A stretch of DNA of 64,000 nucleotides. It comes from Fragum whitleyi. Lineage: Eukaryota; Mollusca; Bivalvia; Cardiida; Cardiidae. This document shows, piece after piece, positions 28,598-40,277 of the stretch. The stretch covers positions 37,022,912-37,086,911 of the forward strand of contig OX411548.1 in assembly GCA_948146395.1 (NCBI GenBank), written 5' to 3'. The position numbers and the translations under genes were made by a program. The notes under the pieces were generated by a model that was given only the letters and a program-made list of their open reading frames with translations, made no database searches and was not told the DNA's origin. The stretch's first letter is position 1. Every line of letters starts with the position of its first letter.

Positions 28598-31500
28598 TTA
28601 TGGTGACTTGCGCCGAGGAAGTTTACTATTATCAATCACCCTTTCTTCTGACACAATCTGCGTATTTCCATTTCGGGATGGTAAACATTGGGCACCTATC
28701 GTTCGTATATTAGTTAACATATGACGTACTTCATTAACAGTCGGGTTTTTGTTGGACCCACCCTTGTGTCTATACTGTGAGAAGTGCTGCTCAAGAGGGT
28801 CTTGATTGAAAACACATGTCAGTACAAAATCTGCACCACTATCAAGAACTTCTTTAACACATTCTGTTATGGATTTAACACTCATTTTAAGACCAGTTAC
28901 TGTTTGCTGACTTAAAACCATTTTAGCTCTGTCCTTTTTAGGTAAGGTACTATGTCTTGTATTGATACTTTCTTCCCAGGCCTGGAAATAATTTAGAAAG
29001 TCCTCCGTCAACCACTGCAAACGCTCATCTGTGGAAGACTCAAACGGGTTTAGATTTGGGTTTCTCTTGTTTCTTCCCTCTAACTTTGATCTTACATTCA
29101 AAATGTCAAAAAATTTGTTCATTAGGCGAATGAAACAAACAGTCTCTGAAACATTCTGATCATAGTTGTCTTCCAAAGCATTTGCTACACTGTCACTCAA
29201 TATTTGTGTAGCTAGGTTAACTTTCATATAGGAAAAAGCATTCAAATCTATGTGTCTTCTAGATAATTTTGGACATGGACTGTATGTATTAAATTCACAG
29301 TGGTCCTCAAAAAGCCTCACAACGTGCATCCAGGATATATCTTTTCCATCTTTCCACAATGTTCGTGAGTTTTTATGGGAGAATGAATTACTAAAACAGT
29401 TTCTGGTTGTTTTCATTAAATGGGGAACATCCGATATAAAGTAAATTTTTCTTTGTTCACAAAAAGGGTTAATTGAATAATACACTGAATTACATCCAGG
29501 AAATTTGTGTAAATCAAAAAATTTTCTATTAGCTGAAGCACCGTCACATGTCAAAAATAACACTTTAAGTCCAAGGTGTACTTCTAGTACTGAAATACTG
29601 TTCCATATGATCGCAGCGCTCTAGATAAGGTCCGTATTTCCGTATTTTACGGATGTAAAATTACTTGTTACGCATCTTTTTTAGCAAAACTCCGTAAAAG
29701 ATACGGATTGTCTTGGACATGTACGGATATTTTTGAGTACGAACGCGTAATGAAAGGGAAGTTACTCTTGCAGAATTTAAGATCTTCATTTCGACTACTC
29801 CCGATTTTGACGAGCATCTCCGTTACCCGCTAAGACTTTTCTGTAAACTGGAAAGTAGCATCGCCGAAGGTTCCCGATTGCTAGTAACGTTTTAAATGCG
29901 CACTCGGAAGTTACCGATCGTTTTCGACTATTCCCGTGACAATGGAATGCGGCCCATAAGAAAATAATTTGTAAACAGTGCGGTACCCCGCATTGGTACC
30001 CTTATTAATTTCCTTACGAAATGATGTGAGACCAGCTGATCTGCTGACCTAAATTTTCGATTGGCGTCACCGCAAAATTACGCTTATCGACAGAAAAAAA
30101 CATATGTCATGGGGATCTTTTTCAATGGTTTACTCAAAAGGTCTCACTAAATCCCAGACAAATTATCAAAGCGTTTATGGACGAAATAACACACTCCATC
30201 ACTGAAAAAAAGTTCAGGCAGTAAAACGAAGGAACCCTAAAACGAAAAGGTTCGTAGCAAGCAGTTTCGTTCTCGGCGATTTGAATGTCTGCTTGGACAA
30301 GAGAAATCTACAATCTGAGTCAAAAATGACTACTGATCAGGAATCTGCGGTTCAAAATTGATTATTCATCATAATTAATCAGTTTTGATGCTACCGTATG
30401 TAAATTGCAATTGTTCTTCTAACAGAAAGTAAAGTGAAAGTAGACTCCACTTTCTGATGCTTACCCTGGTTCAAGTAGTTATGCGCATTTTATAAAATAT
30501 TAAGATGATGATTTTGCTGCCAACTAGACCTAATTGAAGTTTCAAAATAAAAAAAATGAGAAAATTAAAAATATGATGTAAGAAGATTTAATACAATTAA
30601 AAAACATATAACATTTTTATGATCCATTTGGGGATGAGGCGGGGGGGGGGGGGGGGTATTTTTTCTGTTCTTCACTGTCTCAATTATTAAATTTATATAC
30701 AAAGAAAACGTATTTTCAGTTTCTAGGCCCAATGATTGAAAAAGGAAAGATAATTCTATATTAAATGGAAGGGTTGCTGTATTGTTGTTAAAGATGTTCA
30801 GGTACAAAAACTTGTTTTATAGGTTATAATAAAGAATCGAAAAATTACTTTTCTTCCATTTGCTTTTTACTGAAAGTTCTGTGTACTGATGCCCCATATC
30901 AGGTACTGATTTAAAATCATTTCAATCAGTACTGTACTGATGGCCTTTGAAATTATCTGGAGCACTGGATCGGGTATAAAAAGTCAGAGGTTATGCTTTG
31001 GGTTGCATATGCAGCAAGGGGAAACTTAAGAGCTGTTGTAACACCCCTAACCATTAACACTAAAACATATTTTGCCACTGTACTTTCTTGATCACATATC
31101 AAGCTCTCCAAATTCATAATAGAATTCCCTACTTCATCTAAGTTACAATAGCCGATTAACTCTCCAGAAACTTTATCATACACTAGGTCTTCTTTGACCT
31201 TTACTTCATCGAAGAGAATCCCAATATATTTACGCCATTCCTCGCTATACATGTTCTGTTTTTCTGCCTCCTCTTTTAACACTTTCAATGTATCTGCATT
31301 TAGTCCAAGGTTGCTTCTTATATAGTGGCTATAGTCAAATAAGGTCCGGTTACTTGGTAGGGTTATGAAACCCACCTCTCTCATGGTATCATATGCCACT
31401 TGGGACTTGAAGCGCAGAGCTAAACACCAGCGTATAATCATTGGATGCCATCTCATACCACTTTTACATTTTTGATTATTTTTTATTTGTTGTGACCAAA

Positions 31501-31993
31501 ACAGTCTTGGTAAACTTGAAGCATCTGGAAAAGCTTGAACGACATCTTTTTCACAGGTTGACATCAAATCTTGCAATTCTAAATTTTGAATTTCATTTAC
31601 TGTCACACCCTCTTTTAGTATCTTTTGTTTTAATTGTCTTTCAAGTTTATCCACTTTTAATTGTAGAGAGTAGATCTGAACTTTTTGCCATTCTAGTTTT
31701 TTTATAAGAAGCTCCCTTGGTAAGTCACAGTGTTTCAGGTTACATTTCTTGAAATCGATGTCACGCTTAGATAGATTTTGATATCTTTCATACCGTTGCC
31801 TTAGAGTTTTTCTTTTGAGATGGCATGAAGAACATTTCCTACCTGTTACTAACAGTGAGCAGTCACTTGCTCTTATTGTACTGCTGTACTTAAACTGGCC
31901 CTCGAAAGCGTTGAAATTCTGTTCTCTGAAGGCAACTATCTTTTTATCGTTTTTTGTATATATATGTCTCTGGTTAAAAGCGACAAATCCCAT
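28598..31993 (-). pseudogene. P-element/THAP9-like transposase interrupted by a DNA transposon
   Basis: Two open segments, 31993-30953 and 29612-28598, form one transposase once the 29614-30967 insertion is ignored. The N-terminal part has Cys pairs (CSSCHLKRKTLRQRY) and a Leu-zipper-like helix (LQLKVDKLERQLKQK). The catalytic core follows: RWHPMIIRWCLAL, then ILFDEVKV with a probable first Asp. After the insertion come FLTCDGASANRKFF (second Asp), YFISDVPHLMKTTRN, and the C-terminal FNQDPLEQHFSQYRHKGG with a probable Glu. These are P-superfamily RNase H-like signatures. There are no stops or frameshifts other than the insertion. A THAP DNA-binding finger and the terminal repeats of the element were not found, so the N terminus is probably incomplete. 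Confidence 0.85.
29614..30967. mobile_element. 1,354-bp inverted-repeat DNA transposon inside the transposase
   Basis: The ends are CAGCGCTCTAGATAAGG (left) and, inverted, CAGTGCTCCAGATAATT. GATCG lies directly outside both ends (29609-29613 and 30968-30972), a 5-bp target duplication. Removing the element and one duplicate restores the transposase frame exactly (LYPI followed by IWNSIS). CAGNG-type ends with 5-bp duplications fit the hAT5 group, which is an inference. No transposase frame lies inside. It contains a C16/G16 run at 30641-30656 and, at about 29790-29950, a segment related to the MITE in the GBA1-like gene. Confidence 0.85.
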
Positions 31994-32448
31994 TCATTTT
32001 ATTCAGACCACTTTCCATAGATCTAAATGCCGGGCTGCAGATGCTTTCTTATTGAAGCCAGTAGCATAACTATGTTTAAATTTATATAACTTTTCCCATC
32101 CAATGGTCAATCCTATCATTTTATTATTTCTTCTACTTCAGAGCCAATGACGGGGTGAACATTACAAGGGGCGAATGGGTTTTTATAAGATCCTGTTCAT
32201 GAAAACAAAATGACTAAATCTAAAGAAGGAATATAGTTGCAACGAAACATTACCTTTCGAGTAGAATTAGAATCAATTAAATCTATCACATTCATTTTCA
32301 TTGAAAAATTTGCGTTGTTAATATTTTTTCTCAGATTTTGATTTTGAAAGTAGGTTTGGTTCCCTGCACTTTTAATGAAGCCCGAAACCAATGAAGAAAA
32401 AATAGACTGGATCTATTAGAAATTTTGACTTAGACTTGGACTACAGTA

Positions 32449-32451
<3 letters not shown>

Positions 32452-32488
<37 letters not shown>
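32452..32488. repeat. (AT)n microsatellite
   Basis: About 37 bases of pure alternating AT, followed by a polypyrimidine stretch to 32540. Confidence 0.95.
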
Positions 32489-32491
<3 letters not shown>

Positions 32492-32564
32492 TTTTCTTTC
32501 CCCTCTCTCTCCCCCCTTTTTTTTCTTTTTTTTTTTTTTCGTTAAAGTCCACCGCGGGACCGAC

Positions 32565-34608
32565 GAATGAAGGTAAAATAGCCATAGGTAAAAACATCAG
32601 AGGTAAAAATACCATAGGCAATAATGCCGTAAAATGGTAAAAATGCAATAGGTGATAATGCCATGGGTAAAAATACCAGAAATATATGAAAATTATACAT
32701 GTACATGTTTTATTAACCCATTAGGATTTTTTCCTACTCAAGTGTATTTTTCTTAAGTTGTCAAAAAAAAAACCTTAATATGATGAGTATTTCCATTTAT
32801 GTTATTATTATAAAGAAAAATATGATAATATTTTCCATATGATGATGATTTTTTCGTGTTCTCAATCAGTATCACATTTTATCCGAACTTCTACTCTTAA
32901 GAAATTTATACAACTAATTTAATTTGCTATGCAACTGATATTACATGGAGCTTTTGTAAATTGTTAAAAAAAATGTCAGATTTACAAAAACATTACTTAA
33001 AAAAGTGTGAAATATCACAAAGAATGTGTTAAATACCTTTAACTGTATTTTTATTATTCCATGTTGTAATTATGGGCCTATATGCTCAATGTAAAAAATA
33101 ATGATATGTTATGAAATGTATCCTGTCTCATTCACACACATACAAAAAAAATAAAAAAAATAATAATAATAATAATTCAGCTAAATACGTGAAAACTGAT
33201 CGAAATTATAGACATGGTATATTTCTGCTATTTCTTAAAATTCATTTATCTATTTTCCTCACATATATATCCTCGTGGTATGGGTTTTCGTCCTAATAAC
33301 GATTTTTCATAAACATTTTTATTAAAAATTTTATCAATAGATGAATCTCACATAAATGTTCAAAAAATGATCTTTTCCTTTGATGCCCATGTTTTTTTTA
33401 TTCAAATAGATGAAGTTTAACAGGCTTTCATTCTGTTTGAATTTTGTTAGGATTTTTGTTTATGAAAATTAGCGTCATATGTTTTCATCCTATTTAAAAA
33501 GATAAGCCACTGATGAAGAAGAACACAATGATAAACTGTCTAAATAAGCTATTTTCAAAACTAGATTCCTGATTTTATTGTCTATTTACATTTCTCTTTG
33601 TTTAGACACAAAAACAAGTTTACACTTACAAATTGAAAAATGTTATGGTAGTTCCATATTCCTGGACTGGAACTTCTGCTAATCATATAGCACATTCGCA
33701 AAATCACTTTATCAGATTGTAAAATTTTGCATTTCCTTACTTTTTCAAATCATAAATCTCATTTAAGCATAAATATTTATTTCCTACGAGCTCGAGAAGT
33801 CAAATATTTAGAAAGTGAAAATATTCTTGTTATTAACATTTGCTTAACTTCGTCTACTGAGAATAAATCTAGTGGAAAAATATAAGAAATATGACATTTT
33901 CAAACAGCAAATTTAACTATTTTATTAGCAGCAACCTAATAACAGAAGCATGACATTGAAGCTTAGAGGCTAAATCACAAGATGAAATGGCTTGGGTTAA
34001 TCTGGCTTTTCTATTTTTTTCCTAATTGAAAGTTCACAAAACTAATAAAAGTGACTTAAGAAAAATGCATGAAAAAGTGGGTGCTTATGTTCAAATAATA
34101 TTCAAGCTATTGAAATTTGTCTTAAAAATATTTGGTAACTATGGTCTAGTAGCTAAGATTCAAAATCAAAGTTTGATACCTAAAATGATATAACAATAAA
34201 ACACATGCACATAAAATAAATAAAAATTAAAATAGGTCGAAAACATATGACGGTCGAAAACATATACCACTACGATACAAACATGGTCATTTTTATATGA
34301 GCCACTAAGCGGTATAGCCTTTTAATAATATCATTATCAATGTCTTGACAACAAATTAAGAAAGAAATGGAACCAATTTTTAAAAGTTTTTTTAAGAATT
34401 TATTTTGTAAATGAAAATAAAGATATTTTTTATGTACCGAAGTCTAAAAATTAAGGTAATAATATACCATAATATGGCATTTTTATCTATGGCATTATTA
34501 CGTATTGCATTTTTACCATTCTAGTTATGGAATTATTACCTATGACATTTTTACTTCTGATATTTTTAGCTATGACATTTTTACCTATGGCATTTTTTGC
34601 CGCACACT
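32565..34608. mobile_element. 2-kb Mutator/foldback-like element with 9-bp target duplication
   Basis: Long inverted repeats (about 120-140 bases) at 32572-32675 and 34470-34600 are themselves made of degenerate GGTAAAAATGCCATA units of about 17-20 bases. GGGACCGAC lies directly outside both ends (32556-32564 and 34609-34617), a 9-bp target duplication typical of Mutator-like elements. The interior is very AT-rich with no long frame. The outermost few bases of the two ends do not match well. Confidence 0.8.
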
Positions 34609-35014
34609 GGGACCGACAGTCTAGTTTAGATTTGGGGCTCTCTATATGGTTTTGATTATCTTTGAGATGCCGAAAAAAAGACAAGTGGTTTGAATTTTGT
34701 AGTAAAAAGGCACCGGATCTAAATTCAAATTTCAGTTTCAGCCTGCCGAAGTTGAACAGGGAATCTTAGTATACATGAACGTTGTCTGACTGATGACATC
34801 GGACAAGTTGTACATAGCCTAGTTCCAAGTATTTAGTGTACCATTGGCTCTCATTATCTCAAGAGAACTATCTTGATTTCTACTTTCTATAAAGCATTCA
34901 TTAAAACAAATATTGGTCATAGAACTTGTTTGAAGAAAGAAATTCAACTAAAAATTCAAGATTTTTGTTTGATCTCAAAATATACAACGTCTCAGTAATC
35001 CTTTTTCTTTTTAG

Positions 35015-35156
35015 GTGGGTATACACACCAGCCCCTGTCCTCCGGCCTAATGCAGTCAACTCAGTCTGGCTCGTAAACTTTGACATACGGTTGGGACATA
35101 CGTGGCCTGCATCTGAAGCATATCTGACTGTGATCAGTGTCCGTGGTCGAAACTGA
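35015..35156 (+). CDS. Orphan terminal exon, function unknown
   Basis: The acceptor CTTTTTCTTTTTAG is strong. The exon enters in phase 2 and runs 46 codons to TGA at 35154-35156. The peptide starts WVYTPAPVLRPNAVNSVWLV and ends VISVRGRN, with base composition clearly more GC-rich than its surroundings and no low-complexity stretch. It looks like the last exon of a plus-strand gene, but no phase-matching upstream exon was identified, and the Mutator-like element occupies the 2 kb upstream. Confidence 0.5.
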
Positions 35157-35199
35157 TAGAGCGGCTATGGCTTCAACTGGTTGCCAAATCGATTCCTGA

Positions 35200-35442
35200 G
35201 CCCAGTTTTACTAAACATCTTACGATCATTTTTTGCGTAAGTCAAAAATTAAAGTTGCTTCTACAGAGGTTACTTAATATGGAATTCGGCCATGCATCAT
35301 CTCATTTGAATCGCCTTCTTAAGACTATTCTAATCAGAGATATTTCAAGGCAGAATCGAACAATTAATGAAAACACCAGGTACGGTTTGTGATTTTGACT
35401 TAAGTTTAATTTTCTCGTAAGAAGTTTAGTAAAACGGACCCC
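35200..35442 (+). mobile_element. 243-bp MITE, family A, copy 3
   Basis: It opens GCCCAGTTTTACTAAACATC and ends TTTAGTAAAACGGACCCC. The length and inner words match the copies at 10946, 11191 and 40701. It starts 44 bases after the stop codon of the orphan exon. Confidence 0.85.
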
Positions 35443-36226
35443 TGGTGCATTGACTCTTTTTTTCACACTTTCGGCGCCGGAATGCTGGTTCATTTCCGGG
35501 AAGTGATATCGAGAAGGGTTAATCTTAGTTGATAGAACTTACATGTCCCATCTAGGTAAGATTAATTCATATAGGTTTAGACCATTGCCACATAGAGCTT
35601 GACTGTGTTCAGACACGGGTCTAAATATATTGAGAGTCCCTGCTTTAGGATAGCAAAAATCGCCGTCATGACACATTTTGTAACGGGTAGGACTTTATTT
35701 TGGATTGCCCGGCCAAATTTAAAACTACTTTTCAGCTAGATACTTACCTCCTAAGAGCTGTTACAACGGCAATAGGTTTCTGTACGAAAACATGTTCAGG
35801 TTTCTTACTGAAAACTGTTATTTAGGCGTCTGCTAATTTGTTAAAATACATGTCGGTTTCTACATTATTTGTTCAACCAGAAGACACGTTAGACATTTCA
35901 TATATTCATATTCCTTTCCTTAGATAGTGAATAATCCTGATCGAAATATTTTTGATGTTTATATTTCGGTGAAAAAAAGAATTTTTGAGGGAAATTTAAC
36001 CGAAAAAAACAGTGTTTTGTCTACTTCTTTTTGGATCTTTAGAACAGAAAGAAGACATATTGAAACATTTTATCTGTTTTGCGTTAAAAACCCTCAGTCT
36101 TTTATTATACCCGTTATCTGAAAGAAATGTCTTCTGTTTCGAAAATTAAATGCATCATTTCAATTCTATGTGTATGTTACGGAATTTGCCTAATTCTATT
36201 GATATGTTACATTTTCTTCCCTACAG

Positions 36227-36362
36227 CGTTACGACCTCTGTCATTGATATTGCATACAAAAATCCAAATTTTCTTAACGCCAGGATTTTCAAAAAAATGA
36301 AAAAGAAAACGCGACGAAATCCGAGTTATCTTATATTTAAGTCTTTTACTGCGAAATACAAG
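36227..36362 (+). CDS. Possible orphan exon (weak)
   Basis: A good acceptor (CATTTTCTTCCCTACAG) and the donor AAG|GTAGAC enclose 45 open codons (phase 2 to 0) encoding a basic peptide with KKMKKKTRRNPSY. Composition is AT-rich and the family is unknown, so chance is a real alternative. Confidence 0.22.
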
Positions 36363-36769
36363 GTAGACGGGGAGAAAAGTCCCAACACTTCATTTAATGC
36401 GATATCTCTAAAAATAACATTCTGATCTCCATTTTAATTCATGAAAAAACACTATACCTTCCTTCTTTTCAATTATATCTGCCTTACTTTCAAGATAAGA
36501 AAGCGCTCTCAAATGTTAATTATACGAATGCTCATACATGGTAGTGTAATCATCATCGTAAAAATTCACCTGCTTTAAATGAGAGGGATATTTTCGAGGG
36601 AGTGTGAGCTTAAAATCCCCAAATCGTAATGGATTGAAAATTCTCAAAAACATAGGTTTTAATCCCTTCTTCAAATGACGGAGTTAAGATTGTTCGCTCA
36701 GAATTTCTCCACAATGAAACTTTTGTTCAAACAGATCTTCATGCCATGCATGTGTCATTGAAATCGGCC

Positions 36770-37030
36770 CAATAATTTAGGAGGAGAAGCCTTGTAAAGC
36801 TTTTAAGGTGAAAACGAGCCACATCCTGTCACGCCCATATTTGTAGGTCAATCAATATTTCTTGAACAATTTAAGTTAAGGGTCACCCAATTAACATTTA
36901 TGCCACGTTTCATTGAAATCGTTTAGGAGGAGAAGACTTTTAAAGATTTTAAAGTGAAACCTGCCACCCTGCAGCGCCCATATTTGTTTAAACCTATTTG
37001 CTTCTTATCAATTGGGAAATAATTTCTTAC
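36770..37030. repeat. GGAGGAGAAG-type interspersed repeat
   Basis: TTTAGGAGGAGAAGCCTTGT and TTTAGGAGGAGAAGACTTTT lie about 125 bases apart, each followed by an AAAGTGAAA and CGCCCATATTTG stretch. The same words recur at 55040-55250. Confidence 0.6.
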
Positions 37031-37084
37031 AACTTAGATTCATTGCTCTCGATTTTGCTTCCTGAAAATGAACAAGTACTCACT

Positions 37085-37195
37085 CCGAATGTATGGGCCA
37101 ATGAAAGAACTAAGATTGACAGCACCTTCCGGAATCGAACCCTGGATCTTTGGGTCAAGAGGCCGACGCTCTACCTGACACTCCGCCCATATTTT
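37085..37195 (-). mobile_element. tRNA-like SINE head
   Basis: On the minus strand the sequence reads GTCAGGTAGAGCGTCGG (A-box-like), then CAGGGTTCGATTCCGG (B box). It lacks a clean cloverleaf. A poly-A run of about 32 bases lies 190 bases away on the plus strand. Confidence 0.55.
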
Positions 37196-37383
37196 GGGGT
37201 CAATCAAATCATGTTTCTGAAATAACTTTGGAAGAAGATCACCCAAGGAATAATTCTGTCAAGTTTGGTTTAAATTGAACAGATTGTTTGGGGGAAGAAA
37301 ATGTTAAAATAATTTTTTTTTACGCACGGATGCACGACGGACACAACGCAATGACAATAGCTGGCTGGCCTTCGACAAAAGGA

Positions 37384-37386
<3 letters not shown>

Positions 37387-37418
<32 letters not shown>
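37387..37418 (+). repeat. Poly-A tract (about 32 A)
   Basis: An uninterrupted A run following 'GACAAAAGGAGTT'. It resembles the tail of an inserted retroposed sequence on the plus strand. Confidence 0.9.
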
Positions 37419-37419
<1 letters not shown>

Positions 37420-37539
37420 AGGATAGCAAAAGCGTTTGCAAGCGCGGCATCTACCTTGATACACGCATTTCATTAAAATCATTTTGTTATGTATAGGGTA
37501 CGGACATTTCTTACCCCTTTTGATTTTTCCTTCCCACAG

Positions 37540-37741
37540 CGACGGAGGCGTGGTGCTAACAACTTTACTCTCAGTCTCACCCTTGTTCGACCGTAACAGG
37601 ATACTACCACGAAATCCAGGCTTTCGGTACTACGATTTCACTAAGACCGATCCCGACCAGCCCCGATTATACTACGTCCGTACTAAAATGCATCAACGAT
37701 ACCAAAGATCGCACTACGATACTTCCACTACGATGTCCTAA
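37540..37741 (+). CDS. Orphan terminal exon, function unknown
   Basis: The acceptor TTTTTCCTTCCCACAG is strong. The frame enters in phase 2 and runs 66 codons to TAA at 37739-37741, followed at once by TAG. The peptide has FDRNRILPRNPGFRYYDFTK, then TDPDQPRLYYVRTKMHQRYQ, ending SHYDTSTTMS. It is Tyr/Arg-rich and soluble, like a cytoplasmic tail. GC and codon use look coding. I do not recognise the family. It shares acceptor phase with the orphan exon at 35015, so the two could be alternative last exons of one gene. Confidence 0.42.
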
Positions 37742-38939
37742 TAGTTTAAGCAGATTGAAGCACGCGTGAAGCGTGCTTCTAGTACGATTTTCGAAGTAAT
37801 GTACTTGTATATCCTTAATTCTATACATTTTATCGAGTTTTTAGGAACGGGAAAAAAACAAAGAAACAAAAAACTGATAAATATTGATTTTGTTAACTGG
37901 CTATATTCTCAAGTAACATGGATATTGCGATTTTTACAGATACTAAGCAAAGAGTATGCAAACATGGTAGCAAAGTGATACTGGATATGACCAATCCTAT
38001 TAGTAGACTGTTATTCCGAAGAAAAATGCTACTAAACTACGATAGAACAATTTCATCTATAGAATACTTTAGTATTCATGTGTCGGTCAGGTATCAAAGC
38101 GCGGAAATATATATTTACATTTATGTCTTTTTGATCGCCAACCAACGAATTGAAATACATTTTCAATCGTTACGATATCATTACGATTGAAAACTGCTTA
38201 AGTCTCCGCGATGCTTCTTCGAGGTTCGTTTGCTTTCGACGATTATGCTACATTATTTATACGACCATGCCTCGATTTATCCTTACTGCGGATCTCACTA
38301 CGTTTGTTTTCTGCATGCGTAAAATAAGTGCTTCCCGGTCAAAAAAGATCTCACCACGACTATACCACCCTTATGAAGACCCCACTACGTTTAATCTATG
38401 TTTCTTCTGTGACTGGCCACGCTATCGGTAAAATTTTGGTAGTAGTAGAATCATGGTCTATGTGAGAGGGTTTGTTATTCGAGAAGCACCCTTTTAATAC
38501 AATTTGAATAAGACCTTTCGCAGATCATACGATTCTACTGTGTTTATACTTAGGATGTCACTGCAAAAATTATAGATCACGCATCGTTTTTCTAAGACCC
38601 TACAATGTTTCTTCGCTGGAGTCAATTGCGCTGCGATTGCCCTACGCTTCTATCTGTAATTTGCAAAATTGTAAATGTTATCCTGGATTTTTATTCAAAG
38701 TTTAAATTCATGATCCTTAAATTCTTAAATACGTTTTTGTTGTGTTGTGTTGCCAAACGTCGCGTCAAAATCATCTGTGCTATGACATAGCTAAATTGAC
38801 GTCAATTTTCGTGCTTTGCTGCTCTAAAATTTCTTAGACCATGCTTAATTGATAAATGAAAAAAATAGATTCATCAAATATATTAAATAATGAATAAAAC
38901 AAGAAAAAATCATTTAGACACCTTTATTTTTCATCCACC

Positions 38940-39175
38940 TGAACCCGGGTTCGATCCCCGACGGCGGCACTCATTCATTCCGCCTATTTGTCTCCAACCA
39001 ATTGACCGATAATCGTAGACCTATGAGGGATAGCAGATGGAGGCTTGGAAATGATGTAATGGTAGTACAGGTGTGAGAAATATCAGGAATCTATTGTTAG
39101 GTGCTCCGGTCGCCGCGATATAACTGAAAATAGGTTGAAAGCGGCGTAAAACCTCATTCAAACAAACAAATTCAT
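38940..39175 (+). mobile_element. tRNA-derived SINE, family D, plus strand
   Basis: It starts within the B box (CGGGTTCGATCCCCGACGGC), continues CCAATTGACCGATAATCG, TAGACCTATGAGG and GGTGCTCCGGTCGCCGCG, and ends TTGAAAGCGGCGTAAAACC with a CAAACAAACAAA tail. Confidence 0.8.
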
Positions 39176-39816
39176 CCATTTGAAAAATCTTTTAGTGAAT
39201 ATTTGACGTCAAGCTGACAAATGCCTTAGACAACAATATTTTTGCAAGATCGCCATTTACAAAGTATCCAACATAAAGATATCTTTTCTAATCTTCACAA
39301 ATAAATTTGGCTGTACCGTGTCTAAATTCAGTGTAAATGATCAGACTATCCGAGAGAAGGCCAAAGAAAACTGCCGATATTCACAAAAACCTTACTGCAT
39401 GGAAATAGAACCCTTTAACGAAGCAAATTCTCAAGTTACTAAGTTACTTTTTCCCAAAATGAATAGTCGATCTTTAAATAGTGTCCCAGATAAAGGGGCA
39501 ATGTGGTCAACTCTTTGAGATTAAAAAAAACCAAACAAACAAACAAAAACAAAACTTTTATGCCCGCCATATAAAAACCACGTATTTCATAAATCAGTTT
39601 TCCGGCATTGGACAATGTTTGCAGATATTTTGTGATTTAGATCCTAGTGCGTACCACTTTCATGCATGTGTAGAGTTACCTTAAAAAGTCGATAATCACG
39701 ATCACGGTCAAAGTTTCCGTTCATTGTGACAAATAAACGTCACAAGTCTTATTTTCACTATGACGGTTGAATGGCGAAGTTCTATATTGAATGGGAAATC
39801 AATAAATAACCTTAGA

Positions 39817-39844
39817 GGAGAGTGACGGAATTCCGTCACTCTCC
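39817..39844. repeat. 28-bp perfect palindrome
   Basis: GGAGAGTGACGGAA is followed directly by its complement with no loop. It lies about 70 bases before a possible orphan exon. Confidence 0.9.
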
Positions 39845-39913
39845 CATAAGGCTATCTACAGATTTGAAACGTTTAAATTTCCATCACAAGTTTGGGTATT
39901 TTGAAAATTTTAG

Positions 39914-40061
39914 AGACATTCTAAAACATACGTGTAAAAACTGTGTCAGCTGCGAGAAACATGGTGTTGCGTTGCATGGACTTTGTTTAGAGTATAGGCA
40001 GTCATATCAACAGAAAAAGAAAATAATTGAAGCTAAAGCCATTTCCCACCGTCATCGAAAG
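39914..40061 (+). CDS. Possible Cys-rich orphan exon
   Basis: The acceptor TTGAAAATTTTAG and the donor AAG|GTATTT enclose 49 open codons (phase 2 to 0). The peptide contains CKNCVSCEKHGVALHGLC, a zinc-binding-like Cys/His array, followed by a basic helix. The acceptor is only fair and the family is unknown. Confidence 0.33.
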
Positions 40062-40277
40062 GTATTTTGTCCTTTGTTGCAACCATTTTCATCACAGTAT
40101 TGAAAATCCCCGAATCGTTAACAAAAAAATTACATGATCCACAGTGAAAAGTGGACAAAAACCACTTTTTTTCGTGAAATTTGTCCCGTGACGTACTGCA
40201 ACTACAACAGAAGGTGATGGTTTGTCATCGGGTTCTCACTGACCGGTATTAGGGGTCCCCGGAACCACTTTAGATAG

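Noticed and set aside
30641..30656. G16 run as a functional quadruplex
   Set aside because: It is a single homopolymer inside a transposon and length-unstable; nothing nearby suggests a role.
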